A stretch of DNA of 64,000 nucleotides from Perkinsus olseni (taxonomy: Eukaryota > Perkinsozoa > Perkinsida). The translations under genes were made by a program, and so were the position numbers. Positions 34,063-45,506 of the stretch are shown here, one piece after another. Position 1 is the stretch's first letter, and every line of letters begins with the position of its first letter. Below the pieces are notes generated by a model. It did no database searches. It was not told where the DNA came from and was given only the letters and a program-made list of their open reading frames with translations. The stretch covers positions 1 to 64,000 of the forward strand of contig JABANN010000127.1 in the NCBI GenBank assembly GCA_013115125.1, in the 5' to 3' direction.

Positions 34063-35922
34063 CTACGTCCCCGACTCTTGGGGCTGATTCATCTCGGTCT
34101 GTTCGCCATCCCCAAAGCCTCTGTTCCCTCGATCAGACTTTGTACGGCCCAGCACGCTCCGTACAGATCGCTCCAACGCTGCCACGTCAGCTTTAGCTTT
34201 CTCAATAACCTGTTATACACTGCGGCCCTCCTTGCTGAAGCACTTCACTACCTCCTCGCTTGCTCGGCCGAGACCAAAGGACATATCCCGGCAGACAGTA
34301 ACCTGGCCATAACTCAGCAATAATCGACGGCCTCTAGGAATAGCTAACCCACCTTAGAACCGTCTATCCGTATAGCAGTCCCCGTCGGGTCGAGTACAGA
34401 CACCCCTCCAATAGAATGCTTGGCGATGAACTTCCCATACCGCTCCTTGTCAGCCACTCCAGAGACGTTCCTTTGGAACTCCGCTTCCAAAGCCTTTCGC
34501 TGAGAGCGAACTATCGCCGTACACCCAGACCCCGGTACACACCTGAGCTCGATCGGCAACTTCGGCTGCCTTCATCTTCGCCTCGTATTGCATTTTCCGC
34601 TTCAATGCTTCATCTGACGGCCATTCGCAACCATACACCAATAGCAGGGCCGCTGACGTGGTTCACCTCGCATCTGTCGGAGCTCCACAGCTCTTCGCTG
34701 ATTCTTTGCCTTCGTCTCCTCCAACTGGCGGCTCCGGAATACTTCATATCTGTCAGATACCAGCAACAAACTAAGATACTATCAGACTGGGGCTTACGGA
34801 TTGAGACCCTGCTCAAGAAGTTCCTTTTTCTCCGCTTCGAATTTGGTCAGCCTCTCTAGCTCTTCAGCATTTCTTCGGCTACTACCACGCTTGACACGCT
34901 CCTCGCTCAACAACAAGGAGTCCCTCAGACGCAGGACCCGAGCTTCAGCCTGCTCCTTCATCTGACACATCGCCAGAGTTCAACGAGGGGCGGCGTACCG
35001 CTAGCAAGTACCCGCTGCCTCATTTCGTCGTCCTCGGCGTTCCTCGCCTTAAGGATTTGCTGTGTGGCAAAGAGCCTTCTCCTAGCGGCCAACTGAGCCT
35101 CCCTCGCTCGCGCGGCCGAAGTACGCTGGACGAGGCGAATGCGGGGAACAGCAGGTCCTGGAGCATTACCTCCCGATCCTCTTCGACTGCGCGTTGAGTA
35201 TCAACTTCATCTAGCCGCGCCCGCTCTCGCTGGACATCTCGACGAGCTCTCCTCACTTCCCTCTGAAATACAGCAGATTGCCACCGTCAAAACAGGGAAG
35301 ATAATTCCATCAAGTCTAATACTTGCAGTAGCTTCGTCGCTGTCGCGTCGTCCTCCTCTTTGCTAGACCTTAGCCGCTGCAGCGACCCCAACGCTGAAGC
35401 CTCCAACCGATGGGCTTCCAACAACACCAAATCTCGAATCCCCTCCTAAGAACGCGAAGGCCCTCGCCAGCCATGCCATCCGCAACAAGTGTCACTACCC
35501 GCTCAGTCAGGAGCCTCCACGCAGCTTGTACGCGGTCCTGCTGCTCCTTCACTTCCCGAGGCTTCGCGCCCTTACTTCTACGCAGCCTACCAAGCCTGGA
35601 CTCTTCTATCTGAACAATCGGCTTCGACAACCACGAGCCAACGACGCGTCCGACCTACTTGAAGAATCTTCTGTGCTTCTTCTGCCTTCATAGACTTTTC
35701 TCTGGCAACGTAACGAACACTTTCCAGTTCCCGTAGAGCAATACGATCCTTCTTGCTTCCGTCTGAAAAAAGAGGAAAGTGTGGTATGGCAGCCTGTTAG
35801 AGCACCGGAAAGCCCCCGGTAGAAACGACACCGGACCGCTGGATTGTCCACACCGGCGCGAGACAATAGCTCTGCCGCAGCAGCTCAGCTACGATAATCG
35901 AGTACTTACTTCGGTCCATCAT
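34063..35922 (-). CDS. Coiled-coil protein of unknown family
   Basis: The tandem ATGs at 35917–35922 open MMDR, then a GTAAGT donor. After TTTTTTCAG near 35763 the frame continues GSKKDRIALRELESVRYVAR, EKSMKAEEAQKILQ, and next exons IEESRLGRLRRSKGAKPREV, RRARRDVQRERARLDEVDTQ, AEELERLTKFEAEKKELLEQ and KAKADVAALERSVRSVLG. These are long charged helices with heptad character. A distinct conserved-looking stretch, KFIAKHSIGGVSVLDPTGTA, is at about 34400. The stop is at 34063. Lengths and style recall axonemal or centriolar coiled-coil proteins, but I cannot name a family. It lies between ETF-alpha and the PDCD2-type gene on the same strand. Confidence 0.7.
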
Positions 35923-36245
35923 TTCCCCGCTCGCTCTGCTACAGTTCGACCGCGGCAAGTCGTGGTTGCCTAACCCCGCTTCGAGACTTGAGGCGGGACC
36001 CAGAAAGCCATCAGCCTTCGGTCCACATTGCATGAATTTCCACTGCACAGAGTAGTCTCTCTAGCGGGAGAGAACCAGAAAAACCAGAAGCCCGAGCGGA
36101 AAACAAGAAACGCCCACCCTAGGGACTCAAGAGCCATCCCAACAAGCATGGCCAGGACAGGCGAAGAAACGGACATCACTGTAACAGGTTCAATGGACAG
36201 TGGTAAGAACAATGAGTTTACGTAACGAGTTATTCTCGAGAACGA

Positions 36246-38346
36246 CTACGACCCCTTCTTGGCCCCCTTCTCGAGTGTCTCCGAAGGACCATTATCACCC
36301 TCTGCGGGCTCCAGTAGGACGAATTCCTCATACACTGACGCTGTGGGGTTGAAGGAGAGACCTCCGGAACCTCGGCAGTCCTCAGAACAGGTGTACCTTA
36401 GACACGACCACATGGCGTCATCCCAGACGCGTCGATTCTGAGCTCACATCGCTGCTATGCCCCACTCCATCTCGCTTTCATGGCCCTCAAACCAGCCAGA
36501 CAAGTAGAACAGGGACGGTAAGAGTTGGAACTCAAAGGCACGTGGAGCACCGCAAGCCCTGAGAGCACAGCGTCACCAGATCACCCACCCAAAGGCCCCT
36601 TCTCACCGGCACGGTGGAACTTGGCGCGCGATAGCCTTCTTGCTCTCCTCTGCAAATTTGCCCGCCCATAATGGTGAGCCGTTATAGTCGTACCGCAACA
36701 CCTGCGAAGGGAAGAACCGTAGTAACAACGCGGCTTCGATACCTCCGACCTGCCCTGGAAATCTGCTTGTTCGCTCTTGAAATTTGAGAAATGTGGTATT
36801 CATCTCATCCTCCTCGATACCAGCAAAATCGTCATCGGCAATGACCGCACCATGACTCTCCTTAACCGTGGCGGCCAGGGAGGGGTCTGGATTACCCAGG
36901 TCAAGATACGCCTTATACCTGCGTAGGGAGATTATATCACAAGCATGAGGACACTCATGATTCCCGTACAGCTCTTCTTCTTTCGACAGGCTTGGTTCCC
37001 ACTTCGCGGGCTCCGGAACGACATACAGCTGAGCACGAAAGGAAGGAGGTATTTAAGAGACCAATTCTGAAGCTCGGAAAACCGCTTTTTACTTGCGAAA
37101 GTCAACTCCACAAACGATTCTCAACTGGGGGAATGCTTCCTAGCGAGTTTCACCGCAAAATAGAGACCACACCTGATATCCCGGGGTCAGTGTGATAGAC
37201 GTCTCCTCCTTAGGCTGGACGCGCACACCAGGCACATTGCATTGCCGCACGTCTGTTGAGGCCGATGATGACGAACTATCTGAAACCACATGACAAAAAT
37301 TCGATCCCAACGAAGTCAGACTGATGGGCGGTCAATTCAGATTCTGGAAATCTAAGCAAGCCGCAGCCCTGATAAACCCTTATAACCTTTCTCGCCCTTC
37401 TTCGTTGGGTCGTCTTTCGCCCCGAAAAGGGAGCCTTCGGAGAGCTCTACACCATCCAAGGCATTGGCAAGATCGCTGAGATCGAACGCATCAGCAGCAC
37501 CGCCCTCTGCCGAGGCTGCCGGCTCAGTCGAGCTCATAAAGTTGAATTTCTCCGCCGTCACGGGGCAGCCGACGCTCGAACCTGAGCGAGTCGCATGTAC
37601 CCAATGAAAACAGGAGCGATGTCGCTTAGGTTTACTGCTAGTGTTGGTGGCAGGTCTCATGGTGCGGAAGCAGCGCCAGCCCTCGTTCTGGCGAGAACAA
37701 GCCATAGATGGACATACGAAGACGTGCAGGAACCCTAAGACAAACGCCAAAATGTCATCCTAGAGCCTTTCCGACGCAGCGAACCAAAGGCTTCCGCTAA
37801 AGCGTGCAACCCTCCGGAAATTCCAAACCCACGTTATAGGCTATGGCGCCGTACCAGTAGTAGCACCTATAAGTGGTAGTTTGTAAACCAGGTTAGCTAC
37901 CTTATACGCCTCTTCCCTCCCTGACTCTAGTGATTCGTCTAATACCGTATAGCTCCTCTCTTACTGTAGGCATCCGGATCATAGTCCGAGAAAAGTTGTA
38001 GCACAAAAACCATCTCCTTGCCGCACATCCTACACTTGGGATAGTGGTCGCTCAGCCAGGTGTCTTGGATCACATAAGGCGACCCGCCAGCCCGAGAGGC
38101 CTAGCAACAGCATGATAGAGTAGCGCTATGGCGAGATCAAGCTTTTGTTGGCTGAGAAATTTAAGATTCTAGGCACTCCTGCAACTGGAGCGGAAAGGCA
38201 GGTCAGATTGGCCGCTCAGACGACAGGTACGATGGACCGTTCGTTGGTGAATCGGCACGAGACTTGAGGATGCTTACAGTCATATCCTTCGCAAGCTCAT
38301 TGGACAGCTCTGTCTCGGCGAAAACGCCGAGGAATACCCCAGTCAT
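36246..38346 (-). CDS. PDCD2/PDCD2L/TSR4-type ribosomal-protein chaperone
   Basis: Minus-strand exons give both halves of the family. The N-terminal half has VFLGVFAE (ATG at 38346), then AGGSPYVIQ with YPKCRMCGKEMVFVLQLFS (about 38030) and LHVFVCPSMACSRQNEGWRC (about 37710), matching the treble-clef CxxC region of PDCD2. The C-terminal half has FFPSQVLRYDYNGSPLWAGK, VPPCRCGSTRVFEFQLLPSL and YTCSEDCRG, ending KKGS at 36246. Relatives in yeast (Tsr4) and animals are dedicated chaperones for ribosomal protein uS5 (Rps2) in 40S assembly. An upstream in-frame ATG at 38415 is an alternative start. The start codon faces that of the plus-strand gene at 38448, only 101 bp away, so the promoter is shared or divergent. 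Confidence 0.88.
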
Positions 38347-38447
38347 CGCCCAGTAACGCGGAGGGCTAGGCTGAAAGGTTATGCGCACAGAGCAGTTAAG
38401 GAACTCCAAGGACATGCAAGATACGCAAGATTAGAGACAGATCAGAC
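38347..38447. promoter_or_regulatory. Short divergent intergenic region
   Basis: Only about 100 bp separate the minus-strand start of the PDCD2-type gene from the plus-strand ATG at 38448, so both promoters must overlap here or extend into the genes. No motif stands out. If the upstream ATG at 38415 is used the gap is even smaller. Confidence 0.35.
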
Positions 38448-41101
38448 ATGTCGGATTTTCTGGCTCTTCTGGTTGCGTTGCAGAGAACGCGCCGTCTGTA
38501 CTTCTTTCGCTCATTCTCCATGTCCCGTCGAGTCTCTGACCGCTTGATCAAATTCAATGTTCGCAGTGGAAACAGGAGTACACTACCCAATTTCCGAGGT
38601 TCGGCATGCCTCTCCATGTGCACCTGCCTAGAAGCTCGGGCTTTCTGTTCAGCCATAAAACAGAAGGACGAGGACTCCGCCACTGCGAGACATCGCTGGA
38701 GTCTGTCCAGCGTTGACCTTGATAACGCACTAGACGAGATATTCGACTATCATAAAGAGGAAAAACGACGTGCACCCAAGGTTGAAGCTGGCAAATCACG
38801 GAGAAGATCAGAAAGAGCTGAGAGGCGCCGGCGTTCAAACGCTTCAGGTGGGCTTATTACTAACTCATCTTGAGTAGTAACTGTACGAGTACTAACCGTC
38901 CTGACTAGCTATCTCCTCCTCGTCCTGTGTATCAAAAGAGGAAGGATTTGGAGATTTTCTGGGGCTCTTGAAGTCGCGTTCCAGAGCACGCCGTCACATG
39001 AGAGCCGTATCAAGTTAACCCGTCTAGGTTCATCTGGGCCTAGTCAAGTACTTGACGATCCGGACAGCGGGCCTAGGTTGCATAAATGCATCGTAGAAAC
39101 AGAGGATATCACTTCTGTTGACGTGACGCCGCCCAGCTCGCACTCGGCAAGTCCTGCCCCCCGCTCTTTCAACTCATTGATTGTCAAGTGGGGCCCCGAA
39201 ACGCAGGGTGGGTTTAGATACCTCTGAGGGGGGTCGACACGGGGCTAGGTGCTGATCGAAGGAAGAGCGAAAGTGAGAAGTTGGTGCTCGCCACACTGCA
39301 AGAGGCCACTCGGTTTCCACGCTTTCTCGGGCACGGTTGCCTAGGTTCTGGACCCAGCCATGAACGCCAGAAGGCTAAGAGACGAAGTATCGAGCGGCCG
39401 GAGGGTGATCGTGAACTCCCACTTGGAGATCAGGAAAAACCAGCGGATCTTCGGAGCTCAGAGGGCAGCGTGGCCGGCAAGCAACGTATGGAAGATACGT
39501 CTCGAAGAACATAGCGAAGCGTTGTTCCTCACTGAGGAATCCTCAGGGCCCCATACTATCGCGGTTGCAGAGTATATCACGAGTTTAACACGAAGGGATG
39601 GGAGAGAGGATTTCCGTAGGTGAGAAGGGACACATGGGAGGTTGTGCGTTTTCGAGTTTGATGCTGTCTGAAATGCACACGGCTCCCCTGGAATCACTCT
39701 CGAGCCCGGACGTTGCAGCGTTTCATCACACTTTTATTACACGCAGTACACGAATAGCGCAAATTTTCCTCGGAAGAATGAACATGTCCTTCAGCAGCGC
39801 ATCTGGGGCAACAGCGTTGGAAAAGGCACAATCCGAAGCTGAGCGATACAGTAAAGAGGCGGGAAGCTACAAGTGAGAAGCGGACGCTATGATACCTCCT
39901 CATCAACTCTTCAGACCGCCACTAACGGTAGAGTCGCAGCAGCTAGAACAACTACCCTCAGAAAGGTATATCGCCGGGGAGCACTGGTTAGGGCACAGCT
40001 TGGGGACGGAATGCAGGTCTATATCGCCGTCTAAGAAGGCGGAAGGATGGCGCGGCGCCTCCTTATACCCAGAAAAGGCTGAAAGAAGGGAGGGGAACGA
40101 CAGCGTTACCATCACTAGTTCGTCGGGAAAGTAGGACAAAAGAAGGCGGTTTAGGCTGGCCGGTGAAAGAAAATATCATCAAGTTTTTAGCCTCAGCTCA
40201 GGCCGTCGGCTAGCTGATCTCAGCTCGTACGTTCAGTTCAGATATCTATTTCTCGCCTGATAGCGACTTTGTGAGGCATGGATGGTTCTATGACAGACCA
40301 TCTGTAAGTGGGGTTGCCGCTGTGGGTCCCATAGTGTGGGACCGATGCTCCTGGCTACTTCCTCAATCGTAGCCACGCATTGGGGCTCCCTATGTATTGA
40401 CATATGCAGTGGCGTTCACAGATACTTCAGTATGGTTGCGCTGTTACTAATCGTAGCGCGTGTGTAGGTTCGAAAGCAAAGAAAATCTCGCAGCGGGTCT
40501 CCACATGGCGGTGATTCGCACCTCCGCCGCGGATGTTCCCGGCATAGATCGAAAGCACAGTAAGCTTCGTTACCAGACGTCTCGTCTGACGACAATCGGA
40601 ATCCCAACAAGCCTCTTATTAGGTCGCACTCACTAGCGAGCCAGACCGAAGATCCACAGTATTTGAGCGAGCTGGGTGAGATCTTGATAAAACCCGAGCC
40701 GTCGGCGACGGTTCGGGCAGCCTATGCACGTGTCCCTATGCAGTGATGGCCTCGACTGAGTACTGCGAGCTCCAGACGACACTTGCCGCGATGATACACG
40801 AGTGCCAAGAGAAGGACCGAATAATAGAATCCCTCCGTACTGAGGCACAAGTGAGACCTAGTTCGCCTCTCACGACTATTAAAGTATTCGCGGTCTCTAA
40901 CAATGACACGATGTGGCTACGACGCTTGCTGGGTAGGAGGTGAGGGCAGCTAACGACGCGGTGAGGAAAAAATTGTTGGAGACAAATGAAGATATCGTTG
41001 AGGTTTGTGATGCGCTAGAGAGATCGAAGAAAAGGAGCGGAGAGGTCACCGAGCAGCTCGCGTCAAGACTCCTCCAACTGCGCATGAACTCCACGAGCTA
41101 A
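38448..41101 (+). CDS. Putative multi-exon coiled-coil protein (structure uncertain)
   Basis: The ATG at 38448 begins MSDFLALLVALQRTRRLYF. The same exon ends in a basic region (KRRAPKVEAGKSRRRSERAE) at a GTGGGC donor near 38848. After CTGACTAG near 38909 the frame continues SKEEGFGDFLGLLKSRSRAR. Later candidate exons are VKENIIKFLASAQAVG (about 40160–40210), FSSDIYFSPDSDFVRHG (about 40240, followed by GTAAGT), a helix near 40750 (QTTLAAMIHECQEKDRIIES) and a last exon with KKLLETNEDIVEVCDALERS to a stop at 41101. Whether all belong to one gene is unclear. I recognise no family. Confidence 0.4.
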
Positions 41102-41210
41102 TATTCGGACATGGTACTTCGATGTTTCGCTTCATTTACTCGATGGCACTGCGCTCAGAGACTATTATTCATGTAGACGCGCATCTGCAGTTACGTTCAT
41201 TCTCCCGTCA

Positions 41211-42590
41211 ATGGCGCATCGTCCGTCCACACGTTTATCACTTGAAGATTCGTCGGTGAACCGAAAGGAGCCCTGCTGGGTGGACCGTTTCGGGGATGAG
41301 GTTGCTTCGCTAATAGTCGAGGCGTCCAAGCGGAACGATCCGAAGGCTACCTCATGCTCTCTAGCATCAATACCGCTGGAGGTCATTCGAAATAGCATCT
41401 TTCCCTATCTACGACATGACAGGCCAATTAGGGACTGCATTTTTGTTTGCGGCGGGGTTTCAGTGGATTACGGTCCTTGCAAGAGCTCGGTTTTTGCGTA
41501 TGATGATTTCTCTGGGAGATGGCGTGTGTATCCACGTATGAACCGCTCGAGAGCTGGTGCCGCGGCGAAGGCTGTAGATGATTATCTTTACGTCATCGGT
41601 GGTGACGGTCGCGGTGCGACCATGGGGTCCGTCGAAGTCTATGACCCGTGGATCAACGACTGGGAGATGCTCGAGGCGGTCATGAAGTTCCCTCGTCACA
41701 AGCACTGCCTTGGTCTTGTTGACAAAAGATACCTTTACGCTATTGGAGGGATTCTTGGGCAAATAATTTCCGAGGTGGAGGTCTTCGATACTCGCACTAG
41801 GCAGTGGATCCAGGAACCTGGGCGAGACGGGATACACCTCCCACGTGCACTTTATGCCGGCCGAGTGCTAGAAAAGGATGGCCTGCTGTACATCATCGGC
41901 GGTGTCACAAGGAACCATCCCGAACAGCACTCGGACCTCATCTACGTTTTGGATACTACGGTTATTCCCCATAGCTGGTCGGTACTCTCTGTGCGTTTAA
42001 GTGTGGGACGCTCAGCATGTGCTGTTGCGTGGCTCGACGAGTCTAAAAGCTCCATCGGTATCTTCGGCGGTTATGTGGTCACCACCGGACGTCGTAAAAG
42101 TACCTCTACCTCGGAGGTAATACGATTGAGAGGTACACACACCGTCCCGATTGAGGAAGCTGCTATTCCGGGACGAGTGGTCCCAGTGCCTCCCACGATG
42201 GCCATACCTGAGATGCCATCAGCCAGAGCAGATTGCAACGCAGTAACCGTCGGCAACTGTGTTGTCGTAGTCGGTGGCGACAAGCCGGCGGATAACGACG
42301 CTGATAGTGTTGGCATTGGCTTGGCACTTAGTGAGACATCAGAAATCATGGCTCAACTTAGGCGATTTGCTGAGCTCTTCAGTACTCCCCCGAACGAGCA
42401 GCATTATTCCCATTCCGGGCGGCGCTGTCCTTTCGTTGGCCGTAATTCATCTATTATCCCAGCAAACGATAAAGCACTGCTTTTCGACTCGGGTAGATGG
42501 GATTGGGTAGATGATGACGCGAAGACGTACATGCTCTCTGGCCGTACTCGTGCCGCTGTCTGTCTTGGTTCTGCATTCCCGACGAGTTGA
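41211..42590 (+). CDS. Kelch-repeat protein (intronless)
   Basis: A single-exon gene of 459 codons starting at the ATG at 41211. An N-terminal F-box-like helix (LEVIRNSIFPYLRHD) is followed by Kelch blades with the usual GG doublets and Tyr/Trp spacing: YLYVIGGDGRG / VEVYDPWINDWEML, YLYAIGGILGQ / VEVFDTRTRQWIQE, LLYIIGGVTRN, IGIFGGYVV and NCVVVVGGDKP. Kelch propellers bind partner proteins, often as substrate receptors of ubiquitin ligases; the partner here is unknown. The gene faces, tail to tail, a broken copy at 43054–44251. The 41831–42240 part is nearly identical to that copy while the first third is diverged, so it has probably undergone gene conversion. Confidence 0.85.
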   Translation: MAHRPSTRLSLEDSSVNRKEPCWVDRFGDEVASLIVEASKRNDPKATSCSLASIPLEVIRNSIFPYLRHDRPIRDCIFVCGGVSVDYGPCKSSVFAYDDFSGRWRVYPRMNRSRAGAAAKAVDDYLYVIGGDGRGATMGSVEVYDPWINDWEMLEAVMKFPRHKHCLGLVDKRYLYAIGGILGQIISEVEVFDTRTRQWIQEPGRDGIHLPRALYAGRVLEKDGLLYIIGGVTRNHPEQHSDLIYVLDTTVIPHSWSVLSVRLSVGRSACAVAWLDESKSSIGIFGGYVVTTGRRKSTSTSEVIRLRGTHTVPIEEAAIPGRVVPVPPTMAIPEMPSARADCNAVTVGNCVVVVGGDKPADNDADSVGIGLALSETSEIMAQLRRFAELFSTPPNEQHYSHSGRRCPFVGRNSSIIPANDKALLFDSGRWDWVDDDAKTYMLSGRTRAAVCLGSAFPTS

Positions 42591-43053
42591 TATATAGTCT
42601 GGGGCATCGTAGTACTTCTACTTTTACTTCCATTCGTGAAGGAATATCGCCCACTATCGCCTAGCCTCGTCCATCAGCCTGGGCCGGCTGACCGTCTTTT
42701 GACGCGTTAAGGGAAAGTAGACGAACCGTGTAGACTCCATAGTTGAGATGTTAAACGTCCTTTGACATGGTGTTGCGCTATCGTATCAGTTTCAATCAGT
42801 TAATCTCAATGGGGACATCAGGCAATTTGGATGATGCAAAATGGTGCGGTGTGCCACTGGCACTGCCAGGTTCTGCCAACGTAATAATAGCTTCAACGCA
42901 ACAGTCTAGCCGTCACACTAAGGCAATACTGCTGTAACGAGAAGCTAACAACAACCATTATGATCACGAAGTTCGTGACACTAACAGAGTACAATATAAC
43001 ACGCATGCATAACTAAAACTTATTGTCTATAAGTGAAGGTCAACTTCCTAATT
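42591..43053. other. Spacer between the inverted Kelch copies
   Basis: About 460 bp separate the two converging Kelch copies. It contains no supported gene and no extension of the copies' similarity that I could see. Confidence 0.4.
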
Positions 43054-44251
43054 CTAGCTGTGGGGGATGCTAACCGGGAATGCAGACCGAGACACCGTGC
43101 TAGCCACGCGATGGATGGCCGAGGCCGATCCTTTCTCGCTCCAAGCCCATGTGGATAAATCGAAAACGAGGGTCTTGCTGGGAGCTGCCTCAACAGACCT
43201 CCTTAGGCTCATGGTAGGCACGTCCCTGCCGACCAATTCGACACAGCAGCCGACGCTAACTGCGTTGCAACCTGCTCTAGGTGATGGCATCTCAGGTATG
43301 GCCATCGTGGGAGGCACTTGGACCACTCGTCCCGGAATAGTAGCTTCCTCAATCGGGACGGTGTGTGTACCTCTCTACACTTCCGAGGTAGATGCATCCA
43401 CTGAGCCTCCGTTGGTGACCACATAACCGCCGAAGATACCGATGGAGCTTTTAGACTCGTCGAGCCACGCAACAGCACATGCTGATCGTCCCACACTTAA
43501 ACGCACAGAGAGTACCGACCACCTATGGGGAATAACCGTAGTATTCAAAACGTAGATGAGGTCCGAGTGCTGTCGGGGATATATCCTCGTAACACCGCCG
43601 ATGATGTACAGCAGGCCATCCTTTTCTAGCACTCGGCCGGCATAGAGTGCACGTGGGAGGTGTATCCCCACTCGCCCAATTTCCTGGATCCAGTCGTTAA
43701 TGTGAGTATCGAAGACCTCCACCTGAGGCACCAATTGCGCAGAAATCCCTCCAATAGCGTAAATATATCTGTTGTCAATAAGAGCGAGGCAATGCTCGTA
43801 ACGAGGAAACTTCATCTCCCCGTCGAGCATCCTCCAGTTGTTAAGCCATGGATCGTAGACTTCAGTAGTATCGAGAACAGAATTTTCCCCATAGCCACCG
43901 ACCACGTAAAGGTGCTGATACAGCTACCGAGGCTACAGATACCCTCCGTTGTTTCATGGAGCCAAATACATACCACTCATTAGAGTGGTCGTCAAACACT
44001 TCCACGATCTCAAGGGGGTAGGACGCGCCGGATCCCGACCGCATTGCTCAGCCGCCGCTCGAGAAGATGCGCCGCTCGAAGCAGTGCAGGTAGGACGTGA
44101 TTTCACTAAGAACAACATGTATGGGCAACCGAGCGATAGCACAGCCCTCCGGCTTCGCATGCTTCAATGCCAACAGCAACCACGCAACTTCCCTTGAGTC
44201 AACACGGTCTACCACATGGCATCGAACCGGTGTACATGGGCAATTCATCAT
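43054..44251 (-). pseudogene. Kelch-repeat pseudogene, inverted copy of 41211–42590
   Basis: A minus-strand copy aligns with the intact Kelch gene from its N-terminus (ATG at 44251; VDRVDSREVAWLLLALKHA against VDRFGDEVASLIVEASKR) to its end near 43054. It is broken in at least three places. There is a stop after IFSSGG near 44048. There is a two-base deletion near 43905, where the frame changes between SVASVAV and HLYVVGGYG. There is an in-frame TAG near 43375, where the intact copy reads SEVIRLRGTH. The segment 43230–43675 is about 95% or more identical to the intact gene at the DNA level, whereas the 5' third is only distantly similar. Short introns could in principle hide one break, but not all three convincingly. 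Confidence 0.75.
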
Positions 44252-44499
44252 CAGGAGAAAGAAAACACTTAAAGCAGCTCACAGAGCTTGGAAAGCCAAT
44301 ACTTCTTACCCAGTGAATGAAATCATTTGCCGATCCTGCACTGCCGGGGACGCAAGGAAACGGACGCCGCGCACAGGGAAAGATTCGTGACGAGCGATCT
44401 CAGTGCGATGCCAGTATACCGAGTGTTAAAAAGGGTGGTCAAAGTTTGACCGTCAAACGCGACCGGGCAGGTGATAGCCAGTGTAGGGGTATAGCTGCG

Positions 44500-45160
44500 G
44501 GCCCAGTCGCTGCCTGAGCTCAGGTATGAAGTTCCTACTAGGAACCGAAATATAGTACATTACGCCGCACAGAGTGCTATAAATGAAAAAGGCCCTCCAG
44601 AGAGTCTCTGCAGGCAGAAACCTCCCAGCTGCCAGCAGTAGGATGCTTTATATCCCGATATCCCTAGCGGGATGTCGGCCACATCTTTCTCATGTACTTC
44701 AGCCACGTGCGAACACTGCGGTTTGATGCCAACAGTCGTGTCATATCGTATAAATTATCCAAGGCATCTTTACTCAGGCAAGTTTCCCTCCACCTCCGCC
44801 AGCGGGAGCACTGGTGTAGATGTATGGAAGATTCTCTGCTGGTTAAACTAGAGCTTTCAACTAGAGCTTTTAAGATAGGGGTCGGCGTCTTGCCACGGGA
44901 TCGGGTTGCCCTGGGTGACCCTTCTGGTTCCGGGTTGGCGTGGGTTACAATTCCGGGATCGCGTTGCCCTTGGTTCCTTACGAGTCGGGCGCAAATCGCC
45001 TCCGTGTAGCCTACTTGAGTGTGAAGTGTTTACTATGTTTGAGCTGCTTTCGTAGGAGTTTAGGATCTGCAGTGCACTCCTCAGAGACCCCCGACGGGGG
45101 TCCCCGTTTGTCTGGGCTGTTAGTCTTTCCGTTCACTCCTGCCGCAGGAGTCCTGCGACG
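44500..45160. repeat. Cluster of short perfect hairpins (odd palindromes)
   Basis: No gene is supported here. The stretch holds several small perfect inverted repeats, most with a one-base centre: GTTCCTACTAGGAAC near 44529–44543, CAGAGAGTCTCTG near 44597–44609, ATCCCTAGCGGGAT near 44660, GACCCCCGACGGGGGTC at 45086–45102 and ACTCCTGCCGCAGGAGT at 45135–45151. The last two are both 17 nt with 8-base arms. A 13-bp tandem repeat (CTAGAGCTTTCAA) lies near 44847–44873. Confidence 0.5.
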
Positions 45161-45506
45161 CAGTAGACCGCTGGAGCCATCCGAAATTCTGATCCAGAAA
45201 GGAGCATAAAGTTCACCGAGCAACCCGTGTCATTTCGGTCCACAGCTCCATGAGCTGGTGGGCCAAAAGTTCTGCTCAGTTACGTCGGCGGACAGTGAGT
45301 TGGTTTCGGACATAGCGCCCTCAAGCTGATGCGTTTGCCAGGGAGGCTTCGTGATGAGCGATATTCGAGGAATATCGAGGATGCGAACCGTTGACTCTAC
45401 CATGCAGACCCGAGCTCAATACTGCTCAGTAACTCGGCGAGCCCTCGGCAAGGAAACATATCAGCAAGCGTAACAATTTACTCGCATTAACACTGCAAAG
45501 GTGTAG

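Noticed and set aside
35970-36176. 68-codon minus-strand frame with a hydrophobic N-terminus in the gap between the PDCD2-type and coiled-coil genes
   Set aside because: The ATG and hydrophobic stretch are tempting, but the frame fills a short intergenic gap, has no splice link to either gene and no recognisable motif.
43375-43377. In-frame TAG in the inverted Kelch copy as stop-codon readthrough or reassignment
   Set aside because: Other genes in the window end at TAG, TAA and TGA normally, and the same copy has two further breaks, so a pseudogene is the simpler reading.
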